A DNA stretch of 64,000 nucleotides from positions 1 through 64,000 of the forward strand of contig NZ_JAYGIN010000010.1 in NCBI RefSeq assembly GCF_034931005.1. The letters are read 5' to 3'. Below the pieces are notes generated by a model, which saw nothing but the letters and a program-made list of their open reading frames with translations, searched no databases and had not been told where the DNA came from. This DNA comes from Arcicella sp034931005. GTDB lineage: Bacteria > Bacteroidota > Bacteroidia > Cytophagales > Spirosomataceae. Position numbers and translations under genes: made by a program. The number at the start of each line of letters is the position of its first letter. The first letter of the stretch is position 1. Below are positions 33,939 to 41,173 of this stretch, piece by piece.

Positions 33939-34297
33939 AATAAGGTAGATAAATAATTGTTCTCTTTCATTAAGTTTAAAATCAATTGTTGTTTTTGTGC
34001 AAAGTCAAAAAAAGTATAATTTTCACGAAGTTCTATCCATTTTAACTTTCTATCTTTTAATGCTTGACTTTCTTCTCCATTTTTACGCTTAATGTGACTA
34101 AATTTTGCGATTACTCTTGCAAAATAGTTTTGCAATTTCTCTGCAATCAAAAACCTATCAGTCCAAGAAATGGGCGTAAATGGAATCCCCATTTCAGATA
34201 ATTGGCTTTCAATATAAGACAATTCTAACGATTCTTCTTTTTTAAAAGATTCTCGTTTATCATTTGCTTCTATGTCAGAATGTATTTGCACGGTCAT
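33935..34297 (-). CDS. Small helical protein, candidate antitoxin of the zeta toxin
   Basis: 120 residues, not recognised by family. The composition is charged and helical (NDKRESFKKEESLELSYIES, FARVIAKFSHIKRKNGEES, DFAQKQQLILNLMKENN). There is no signal peptide or DNA-binding motif that I can name. It does not look like the classical epsilon antitoxin in sequence. The four-base overlap with the zeta gene and its upstream position make an antitoxin role likely. The start is ATG 34297 with a short AT-rich leader before it. Confidence 0.55.
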   Translation of the reverse strand: MTVQIHSDIEANDKRESFKKEESLELSYIESQLSEMGIPFTPISWTDRFLIAEKLQNYFARVIAKFSHIKRKNGEESQALKDRKLKWIELRENYTFFDFAQKQQLILNLMKENNYLSTLL

Positions 34298-34399
34298 AAT
34301 CTATTCATTTTTAAATCAAAAATAAGTGTTTTACCTCTCTATAACAAATGTTTAAAAGCAAAACAAAATTACGTGATGAGCAAATTTCACAATCCTGTT

Positions 34400-35431
34400 T
34401 TATCTTGTTTCAGTCCCTCCACCCAAAATCTTCCGAATCTCTACGTGATGCTTGAAGGTATCTTTAAAATTATCGGCATCCCAAGCGATATTTTCTAAAA
34501 TGATGAGGTTTGTGTTGGTTTCGGGATAATAAAAATTGGCAGAGGCAAAACCCGTTGCATAACCACTGTGTCCAATTTCTAAGGTTTTTCCTTTTCGGTC
34601 AATTTGGAATCCGTAACCATAATCTACTTTTCCGAAAATAAAATGGTTTCTCGAAGAGGAAGCGGTCGTCATTAAATCGTAGCTTTTCTTGGAAAGTAAT
34701 TTGCCTCCGTGCAGATTTTTATTCCATAATAGTAAATCTTTAGCCGTCGAAATCATGCCTCCAGATGGAATACCTAAGTCAAGCAAAAGTCCTTTAACCA
34801 GTTTGACTTTTCCCGTCGAGTCTTCTACATAGCTGTTTACCAATTGTTTATGTTGGTTTAAGGCTGGACTCATCGAGTTTTGGATTCCACACGTTTTAAA
34901 GATTTCACCCATTAAAACTGCGTAAGATTTCCCCGAAACTTTCTCGGCAATTTTCGCCAATAATTCGTAGCCAACATTTGAGTATGAAAAATCCGTTGAC
35001 GGCTTGAACTTCAAGGGTTTATTCCAATCCATTACGCCTGAAGTATGATTTAATAATTGATGAACCGTGATTGAATCCAACCAAATTTGTGGCATTTCTG
35101 GCAAATATTTACGTACAGGAACATGAAGCTCAATTTTCCCTTTTTCAAATTCTCGCAAGACCGCAACGGCTGTCATTTGCTTACTGATTGAACCCACAAC
35201 AAATTGATTATCAAGCACCAAAGGCTTTTTAGTTTCTAAATTTTCGTAACCTTGCACTTTGGAATAAAGCATTTTTCCATTTTGGGAAATCAAAATAATG
35301 CCGTTGAAAGGACGTTTAATTTGCGTTTTGAGAAAGGAATCAATTTTGGAAGGAAGAGCAGTTTGTGCAACTAATTTTTCCGAAGAAATAACAGCAAAAA
35401 TAAGTAAAGTAAGCAGGAATTTAGAAGTCAT
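34400..35431 (-). CDS. Serine hydrolase of the beta-lactamase (class C-like) family
   Basis: 343 residues with a signal peptide (about 1-22, ending VAQT). The penicillin-binding fold motifs are visible: S-I-S-K in VVGSISKQMTAVAVL (S-x-x-K), Y-S-N in FSYSNVGYELLAK (Y-x-N) and H-S-G in EIGHSGYATGFAS in the K-T-G position. HQLLNHTSGVMDW is also characteristic. Members are usually D-aminopeptidases, esterases or peptidoglycan hydrolases rather than resistance enzymes. Periplasmic location is predicted. The substrate is not known. Confidence 0.88.
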   Translation of the reverse strand: MTSKFLLTLLIFAVISSEKLVAQTALPSKIDSFLKTQIKRPFNGIILISQNGKMLYSKVQGYENLETKKPLVLDNQFVVGSISKQMTAVAVLREFEKGKIELHVPVRKYLPEMPQIWLDSITVHQLLNHTSGVMDWNKPLKFKPSTDFSYSNVGYELLAKIAEKVSGKSYAVLMGEIFKTCGIQNSMSPALNQHKQLVNSYVEDSTGKVKLVKGLLLDLGIPSGGMISTAKDLLLWNKNLHGGKLLSKKSYDLMTTASSSRNHFIFGKVDYGYGFQIDRKGKTLEIGHSGYATGFASANFYYPETNTNLIILENIAWDADNFKDTFKHHVEIRKILGGGTETR

Positions 35432-35472
35432 TTTGAGTTTAGGATTAAATATTTCAGTAAATAGTAACCGTT

Positions 35473-37827
35473 TTACTCGACCGCCAATTTACCCGAAGCC
35501 ATTATTTTTTTATCACTCAAAATTACATAATAATACATTCCCGACGGCAAATTTATTGGTTCGATTTCATCAATATTCCGTAATTCTTTTTGTAAAATCA
35601 ACGCTCCTCTCCCATCGTACAATTGCCAAATTTCATTCGTTGGATTTTTGAGCTTAAATTTCAAATCATCGTACTTTCTAATCGGGTTTGGATACAAAAT
35701 ATATTGATTATCGGCAAAGAAAAAGACGGTTTCGTTATTGGAAAAGCCTTCGCTCCCATTCTGAAAAACTACTTTCAATCGATACGTATTTTCACCTTGC
35801 AATAGTCCATTTTCATATTGATATTTTAAACGATTTTGGGTTGGAATTAAACTGTACAAATCTTTAAATTCAGTTCCTTCTAATTTTTGAAAAACAAGAT
35901 ATTTGACTTGGTTCAATGTTGATAATTCTGCACTTAGTTGAGCATTTTTATCGTCTAAATTATCCACATTAAACGACCTCAAAAAACACCCTACTCCTTG
36001 ATTATCAATGGCTATGGCATTACTTCTACGTCCTAACTTTCCGTTATCTAAAATGGGAGCAACGGCAAAATATTTAACTCCATATTTCTTTTTATTGATA
36101 ACATTTGAAGAACGATTAGTCTGAATAATTGGCTCTAAATATTGATTTCCTAACTGATAAATTACGTAGCGATTGATGAATTCTGGCGTATTCCAAAACA
36201 ATAAAAGGGAATCAGGGCAATTGTAGCCCAACTTAATTTCTAAAGGTTTTGAAACGCTAAAAGTATCGCTCAAAAATGCTTTGTTAGCAACACTCATACG
36301 CAAACGGGCGGGCGTGTAAAACAAATTTGGCACTTTCCAACGATATGAACCTTTCGACAAATCAATATCGCCCACTCGTTGCCAAGAACGCCCTGCATTG
36401 GGCGAATACTCCAAAACTCCTTTTGTCTCCGAAAATGTTGATTTCCAGCGAATTAAGTTATTCTCATTGGGCGTTAAATTATCCTGACTTTGCGGAAATT
36501 GCCATTGAAATTCATCGCCCAATTCCCAATCATAAACCACTGAAAATGTTTGGCTTCCTTTCGGAATTTTATAACCTAAAATAACTACCGAATATTTTCC
36601 CGAAGAAGGATTTTGAAGCGTAATTTGTTCCACATTGTTCAAACCGTCTCTGCGACGAGCGGGCAGTTTTTTCAATGAATCGGCATTCGGGAAAACACTT
36701 AAAACCCAAGGCAAAACCCGCTGTCCTTCTGGAGAAACGACGGATAAATCGAGGTCATTTACCAAAGCAATCGTGGCTTTTTCGGTAGCTGGCAAATCAT
36801 TCCAAAGTAAGGTAATTTTCAAGTTTTTTACGTTGGAAGGAATAGAAATAGAATAGGTTTGACTTACACCATTGGTAATTTCTCCCGTAAAAAACCGTCC
36901 CGCATTGAGTGTTTGAACCGCTGCAAAAGCATTTACATTTCCATAACCACTTTGATAATCAATGCCTTTTGTGCCAACATCCTCCGCACTATTTATCAAA
37001 AGTGCTTTTACCAAATGTGAAGGCGGTTTTACGTTATTTCTATTTCGTGCAAATTGTTGTTGTAAAAGCGTAGCCACTCCCGAAACCAAAGCCGCCGCTC
37101 CCGAACTTCCGTCTTGTCCAAAAGCTACCAATTCAGGTTTTAAACGCCCGTCATACGTAGGCCCACGAGAGCTACGAGTTTCTATTTTTCCAACAGAATC
37201 TACCGCCCCGACGGCAATAATATTTTTAGCTTGCTTGAAACTTCCTGTGAGATTTGAGTAATTGGCAATGCCTTTAAAATTGCCATCAGTTGGCGTAATA
37301 TTCCCCGAATTGCCCGAAGAAAAAACGTGTAAAACATCATTCAAACGATTAATTGAAGCATCGTAAGCAATGGAGTTTGTATTATAAACATTCTGAATAT
37401 CAGTCCCATAGGAGTGATTTTCAAGAAATATTTGATTTTTTCTATAAAAATCGTCCGACTCAGGTAAAAGTTTAGCAAAGGAAATCGACATAATTTTGGC
37501 TTTCCAAGCAATGCCTTTTCTGGAAGCCGAATTATTCCCTGCTCCCGCCATTATCGTTGCCATGTCCGCCGCATGATTTGAGAATAAAGCCGATGTTAAA
37601 GTCGAGCGAACTAAACGCCCTTGAAAATCAATATCCAAAGAATCAATTTTATTTTCTTTAATGGCAATTGTAAAACCTTCACCCGTTAAAACAGGCAAAA
37701 AACGATGTATGAGGTTGATTTTATTCAAACTCAATTCCATCTCAGCGATGTTACTTTCGGGCAAAATAGTTTGAGCAAAAGTGACTGAGGTCAAGCACAT
37801 TAAAAGGAAAAATGCAATTTTATTCAA
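35473..37827 (-). CDS. Secreted S8 subtilisin-like peptidase with type IX sorting domain
   Basis: 784 residues. Signal peptide 1-18 (ending TFAQ). The S8 domain spans about 45-320. The histidine is in ALFSNHAADMATIMAGAG, the oxyanion Asn in VFSSGNSGNITP and the serine in DGSSGAAALVSGVATLL. The position of the catalytic Asp reads TIAIKENKID, giving E where the usual V-x-D has D (see findings). Fibronectin-like or pre-peptidase C-terminal domains follow (about 320-700). The last 80 residues are a type A sorting domain with ILYPNPIRKYDDLKFKL and GMYYYVILSD. Export to the cell surface by the type IX system is predicted. Confidence 0.85.
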   Translation of the reverse strand: MNKIAFFLLMCLTSVTFAQTILPESNIAEMELSLNKINLIHRFLPVLTGEGFTIAIKENKIDSLDIDFQGRLVRSTLTSALFSNHAADMATIMAGAGNNSASRKGIAWKAKIMSISFAKLLPESDDFYRKNQIFLENHSYGTDIQNVYNTNSIAYDASINRLNDVLHVFSSGNSGNITPTDGNFKGIANYSNLTGSFKQAKNIIAVGAVDSVGKIETRSSRGPTYDGRLKPELVAFGQDGSSGAAALVSGVATLLQQQFARNRNNVKPPSHLVKALLINSAEDVGTKGIDYQSGYGNVNAFAAVQTLNAGRFFTGEITNGVSQTYSISIPSNVKNLKITLLWNDLPATEKATIALVNDLDLSVVSPEGQRVLPWVLSVFPNADSLKKLPARRRDGLNNVEQITLQNPSSGKYSVVILGYKIPKGSQTFSVVYDWELGDEFQWQFPQSQDNLTPNENNLIRWKSTFSETKGVLEYSPNAGRSWQRVGDIDLSKGSYRWKVPNLFYTPARLRMSVANKAFLSDTFSVSKPLEIKLGYNCPDSLLLFWNTPEFINRYVIYQLGNQYLEPIIQTNRSSNVINKKKYGVKYFAVAPILDNGKLGRRSNAIAIDNQGVGCFLRSFNVDNLDDKNAQLSAELSTLNQVKYLVFQKLEGTEFKDLYSLIPTQNRLKYQYENGLLQGENTYRLKVVFQNGSEGFSNNETVFFFADNQYILYPNPIRKYDDLKFKLKNPTNEIWQLYDGRGALILQKELRNIDEIEPINLPSGMYYYVILSDKKIMASGKLAVE

Positions 37828-37849
37828 TGTAATGGCGGTTTAAGATTCA

Positions 37850-37911
37850 GTAGTACAGGTTTCCAACCTGTCAAAACAACGTAAAATTAACAGGTTGGAA
37901 ACCTGTGCTAC
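37850..37911. repeat. REPIN, 'ACAGGTT' family
   Basis: GTAGTACAGGTTTCCAACCT (37850-37872 with GTC) faces ACAGGTTGGAAACCTGTGCT followed by AC (37890-37911). Each is GTAG, one base, ACAGGTT, loop TCC, AACCTGT. It is head-out and near-perfect, between the divergent protease and PAP2 genes, and so may contain part of their promoters. Confidence 0.9.
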
Positions 37912-37969
37912 TCACAAAGTAAATCTATCTCTATTTTGAATAAACACATTCCGTTCCGAACTTTGTGAA

Positions 37970-38623
37970 ATGAAGCAAATTTTTCAAAAAAATCTATCTT
38001 TTTTCGTTCCAACCGTCATTATTTGGCTTATAGTTTTGGCGTGCGTACTGACGACTACCAAATTAGAACAAATGCAATTTATTAATTCGCACAATGCTTT
38101 GTGGGCGGATTACTTTTTTTGGGGAGCTACTCAGTTGGGAGAAGGATGGTTTTGGGCGGCAACTATTTTACTATTTTTGTTTGTGAGCTATAACAGAGCC
38201 TTGATTTTTACGGCTTCTTTGGTTTTAAGCACGATTCTTTCAACTTCATTAAAATTCTTTTTTAACACTTTAAGACCTCTCGCTTTTTTCAAAGATATAA
38301 AAGCAAATTGGCATTTTGTAGAAGGGGTAGATATTAATATTCACCTCAGTTTTCCGTCGGGACATACCACTACGGCTTTTGCCATTTTTACCATGCTTAC
38401 GCTTTTTGCAAGAAATAAAAATTGGGGTTTTGTCTTCGTAACATTAGCTTGGCTAACGGGTTATTCAAGATGTTATCTATTTCAACATTTTCCAGAGGAC
38501 ATTTTAGGCGGAGTTATTATTGGGGTTTTTAGTAGTGTGCTGGTCTATATTTGGCTTATGAATTTACATACTAAAAACCCGAAGGCTTGGCATAAAAAAC
38601 GTCTTTTTGGTAGAGGCGAATAG
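37970..38623 (+). CDS. PAP2 family phosphatase
   Basis: 217 residues with about six membrane helices. The three acid-phosphatase signatures are present: K-x6-R-P as KFFFNTLRPL, P-S-G-H as FPSGHTTTAFAIF, and S-R-x5-H-x3-D as SRCYLFQHFPEDILGG. Bacterial members dephosphorylate undecaprenyl diphosphate, phosphatidylglycerol phosphate or lipid A. The substrate here is open. The start is ATG 37970. The last codons, GGT AGA GGC GAA TAG, are supplied by a REP copy, so the natural 3' end has been changed by the insertion. Confidence 0.92.
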   Translation: MKQIFQKNLSFFVPTVIIWLIVLACVLTTTKLEQMQFINSHNALWADYFFWGATQLGEGWFWAATILLFLFVSYNRALIFTASLVLSTILSTSLKFFFNTLRPLAFFKDIKANWHFVEGVDINIHLSFPSGHTTTAFAIFTMLTLFARNKNWGFVFVTLAWLTGYSRCYLFQHFPEDILGGVIIGVFSSVLVYIWLMNLHTKNPKAWHKKRLFGRGE

Positions 38624-38669
38624 CATTCGCCAGTTATCATACCAATTGGCGAATGCTATTCGCCACTAC
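38610..38669. repeat. REPIN, RAYT-associated 'GGCGAAT' family, copy at the PAP2 3' end
   Basis: GTAGAGGCGAATAGCATTCG (38610-38631 with CC) and the inverse GGCGAATGCTATTCGCCACT followed by AC (38648-38669). The TAG in the loop region is the stop of the PAP2 gene. The right half with its 14 preceding bases (TTATCATACCAATT) is repeated at 38707-38742. Confidence 0.92.
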
Positions 38670-38720
38670 GAATTTGAGTTGGAAACGAGCTGTATCATTG
38701 CTTGCGTTATCATACCAATT

Positions 38721-38742
38721 GGCGAATGCTATTCGCCACTAC
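38721..38742. repeat. Single REP, 'GGCGAAT' family, at the RAYT 3' end
   Basis: GGCGAATGCTATTCGCCACT followed by AC. On the minus strand it is GTAG, T, GGCGAAT, AGC, ATTCGCC. It contains the final codons and the TAG stop of the RAYT gene, which therefore ends inside its own REP. Confidence 0.92.
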
Positions 38743-39307
38743 CTTTCGCCATTTTGTCTAATAACTTTTTAAAAAACTCTTTATCCTCCTGCCATCTTTT
38801 GGGGTTATTTGCAATATAATTTCTAATTCTATTCAATTCAGCTTCATCTCTAATAATTCTTTCATAGTAATTTCTTTGCCATATTTTCTCCTCAAAATTT
38901 CTTGTAATATTCTGTCTTATTAGTTTAGTAGATGCTCCTTTGAAACCTCTGACGATTGCTCCAATAGTTTTTTTGGGCGATTGAAATTTAGAGGGTGGAT
39001 TATGGGTATCAGGAAACCTCTGAATTAGTGGTGGAGAGTTTTTGCTACCAATCACGACTATCCCATGAAAGTGATTGGGCATTATTTGATAAATATCTAA
39101 CTCGACAGTAGGTCTAATCTGCGAGGTCAAAAGCCACGTTTCCTCAACTATTTTCCCTGTCTCATTTGGGATAAAGATACCATCATTTGAAATTTTTCCC
39201 AATAATTCTTCAAACCCTTTTATACAAATTGTGATAAAATACCATCCATTTTGAGCATAATCAAACCCTTGCAACCTTATAGATTTTCGACTTTTTGTAG
39301 ATTTCAT
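38729..39307 (-). CDS. REP-associated tyrosine transposase (RAYT, Y1/IS200-like)
   Basis: 192 residues from the ATG at 39307 (MKSTKSRKSIRLQGFDYAQ). A longer reading from 39376 runs through the REP element and is rejected. It belongs to the HUH/Y1 transposase family: the metal-binding pair is HFH in IMPNHFHGIVVIG, and the nucleophile tyrosine lies in WQRNYYERIIRDEAEL, followed by RIRNYIANNPKRW. This matches E. coli TnpA-REP (RAYT), which binds GTAG-headed hairpins and cuts single-stranded REP DNA. REP copies sit directly at both ends of the gene (38721-38742 and 39325-39405). The start of the DNA-binding N-terminal part, with GWYFITICI, is typical. Confidence 0.93.
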   Translation of the reverse strand: MKSTKSRKSIRLQGFDYAQNGWYFITICIKGFEELLGKISNDGIFIPNETGKIVEETWLLTSQIRPTVELDIYQIMPNHFHGIVVIGSKNSPPLIQRFPDTHNPPSKFQSPKKTIGAIVRGFKGASTKLIRQNITRNFEEKIWQRNYYERIIRDEAELNRIRNYIANNPKRWQEDKEFFKKLLDKMAKGSGE

Positions 39308-39324
39308 TTGAATTAATAATTTGT

Positions 39325-39405
39325 GTAGTGGCGAATAGCATTCGCCAGTCAATATTTTTATGTAGCCAGTTGTCACACCGATTGGCGAATGCTATTCGCC
39401 GCTAC
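39325..39405. repeat. REPIN, RAYT-associated 'GGCGAAT' family, 5' of RAYT, overlapping the metX end
   Basis: GTAGTGGCGAATAGCATTCG (39325-39346 with CC) and GGCGAATGCTATTCGCCGCT followed by AC (39384-39405), 37 bp apart. The right unit is read in frame as the last codons of metX (AANSIRQSV ending). It lies 18 bp upstream of the RAYT ATG. Confidence 0.92.
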
Positions 39406-40473
39406 CTTCTTTTCCAAACCCTTAAAGAAATCATACATCGGATTCACATCAAATTTGACAAATTTTTGCCATAGTTTTATTGCCTTTGTAATCAGTTGAC
39501 TTTCAATCAAAAAGCCATCATGACCATACAAAGAATCCAATGCTTGGAAGGTTGCTCCATGAATATGTTTTGCCAAAAATGCCTGCTCATTTATCGGAAA
39601 CAAGGCATCTGACTTAATACCCATCACCAATGTTTTAGATTTTATTTGTGATAATGCCTGAATAGCTCCACCACGCCCACGCCCCACATCCTGCGAATCC
39701 ATCACCTGCGAGAGTACATAATACGAAAACGCATTGAAACGTTGTGCCAATTTTTCACCCTGATAACGCTGATAAGTAACGGCACGGTGTGACTTTCCTA
39801 AAGGCTCGTCTTTTCGGGCTTGGGTTACATTATAGGTTTCATAATTTCGGTAAGAAATCAACGCCGTTGCCCTTGCTGCCATCATTCCTTTGATACCTGC
39901 TTGCGAGTGACTTTCCTGCCAAGTTGGGTCAACTTCTATCGACATTCTTTGCGACTCATTGAAAGCAATTCCCCACGGAGAATGTTGTGCGTTTGTGGCA
40001 ATAAGTATCAGATTTTCAATCAAATCAGGTTGAGAAATTGCCCATTCTACTGACTGTTGACCACCCAATGATCCACCGATACACGTATAAATTTGATGAA
40101 TCCCCAAGTGTTCACGCAGTAAATCAAACGAATTAACAATATCTCGAATCGTGATTAAAGGGAAATTATGGAAATACGGTTCGCCCGTTGCAGGATTTAC
40201 CGAAAGTGGTCCCGTACTTCCATAATGTGAGCCCAAAACATTTACACAAATGATAAAATGCTTATCAGGGTCAAATAATTTTCCACGCCCCACCAAACCT
40301 TGCCACCAATCCTCCACATCCTGAGAACCTGTAAAGGCATGGCACACCCACACAACGTTTGAGCAATCGTCATTAATTTCTCCCAATGCCTGATATGCCA
40401 GTTCAATTTCTGGCAAAATACCTCCTGCTTCTAATTGGAAGGGTTTATTGTATTTGAAAGTAGTCGTTTTCAA
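39373..40473 (-). CDS. metX: Homoserine O-acetyltransferase
   Basis: 366 residues. MetX transfers acetyl from acetyl-CoA to homoserine, the first committed step of methionine synthesis in this group. The alpha/beta hydrolase core shows the nucleophile elbow CIGGSLGGQQSVEWA, NVVWVCHAFTGSQDV and, at the C-terminus, SDALFPINEQ with Asp and YGHDGFLIE with the catalytic His. The C-terminus beyond about residue 356 (KVAANSIRQSV) is encoded by a REP copy and is not family sequence. No S-box or other leader is seen just upstream. The nearest S-box is 2.7 kb away at 43155-43240 (see findings). Confidence 0.95.
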   Translation of the reverse strand: MKTTTFKYNKPFQLEAGGILPEIELAYQALGEINDDCSNVVWVCHAFTGSQDVEDWWQGLVGRGKLFDPDKHFIICVNVLGSHYGSTGPLSVNPATGEPYFHNFPLITIRDIVNSFDLLREHLGIHQIYTCIGGSLGGQQSVEWAISQPDLIENLILIATNAQHSPWGIAFNESQRMSIEVDPTWQESHSQAGIKGMMAARATALISYRNYETYNVTQARKDEPLGKSHRAVTYQRYQGEKLAQRFNAFSYYVLSQVMDSQDVGRGRGGAIQALSQIKSKTLVMGIKSDALFPINEQAFLAKHIHGATFQALDSLYGHDGFLIESQLITKAIKLWQKFVKFDVNPMYDFFKGLEKKVAANSIRQSV

Positions 40474-40631
40474 TTTTATTAATTTTTCAGTTTGTCACAA
40501 AAAACGAACTGATATTTTGGTAAATATTTTAGGCTAATTGACAGATAAATAAAGTATATAGTTTTACAAAAACTCCATAAAATTTTGAATGCCAATACAT
40601 TACATCTTATTTAAAATCTACGAGCCACAAA

Positions 40632-41116
40632 CTCCCCCTTTGAAGGGGGCAGGGGGATGTAAAAACTACGAATCCTCAGAAACTCTACACTCCTCCACAC
40701 AAATCATAAGTTCCTCCAAAACCCATCCTATTCTCCGCTTCACATCAATATCTCTAAATCGAATAAATTTAACGCCCAAATTCTCTAAAATTAGTTGTCT
40801 ATTTTGGTCGTAATCTTGTTTATCATCGTGGCTACTACCATCAATTTCAATGGCTAACATTAGTTCATGACAATAAAAATCAACGATAAAATTATCAATC
40901 GGGACTTGTCGATGAAATTCTACTCCCATCGTTTTTCCTTTTATTTTCAGCCAAAGTAATACTTCTGAAAGCGTAGAGTTTTTACGTAGTTCTCGGGCTA
41001 ATTCTTTCAATTTAGGATTATAGGGAATGATTTTATTTTTCATGGTTGATTGATAGTGAATTAGTTATGTGATATTCATGATTTTACATCCCCCTACCCC
41101 CTTCAAAGGGGGAATT
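40632..41116. mobile_element. Inverted-repeat-framed DUF559 gene, candidate mobile element
   Basis: The left end is CTCCCCCTTTGAAGGGGGCA followed by GGGGGATGTAAAA (40632-40664). The right end (41082-41116) in complement reads AATTCCCCCTTTGAAGGGGG followed by TAGGGGGATGTAAAA. The two differ only at the outer edge and at one internal C/T. Each arm itself holds a CCCCCTTTGAAGGGGG hairpin. The DUF559 gene fills the space: its stop begins 2 bp inside the left repeat and its ATG lies 38 bp inside the right one. There is no transposase gene. Confidence 0.7.
40666..41043 (-). CDS. DUF559 family endonuclease-like protein (PD-(D/E)xK, Vsr-like)
   Basis: 125 residues, the standard DUF559 length. Landmarks in order: NPKLKELARELRKNSTLSEV, LLWLKIKGKTMGVEFHRQV, NFIVDFYCHELMLAIEIDGS and LENLGVKFIRFRDIDV. 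The acidic pair is D in IVDFYC and E in LAIEIDG, with the Vsr/PD-(D/E)xK spacing. DUF559 proteins are predicted nucleases of unknown biology that are scattered in genomes. Here it is tightly bounded by inverted repeats, which points to a role in movement or maintenance of that repeat (inference). An isolated nuclease gene is the alternative. Confidence 0.85.
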   Translation of the reverse strand: MKNKIIPYNPKLKELARELRKNSTLSEVLLWLKIKGKTMGVEFHRQVPIDNFIVDFYCHELMLAIEIDGSSHDDKQDYDQNRQLILENLGVKFIRFRDIDVKRRIGWVLEELMICVEECRVSEDS

Positions 41117-41173
41117 CTCCTACTCATAGTTTTTTTCTAAAAATTAGATTTTATGTTCTAGATACAAATTGTT

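Noticed and set aside
34400..35431. Antibiotic-resistance beta-lactamase
   Set aside because: The motifs define the broad serine-hydrolase family, and nothing points to beta-lactam resistance.
39308..39376. Longer start for the RAYT protein
   Set aside because: The extension runs through the REPIN at 39325-39405, and the family start fits the ATG at 39307.
40666..41043. Very short-patch repair (Vsr) gene
   Set aside because: The sequence fits DUF559, and no DNA cytosine methyltransferase gene is adjacent.
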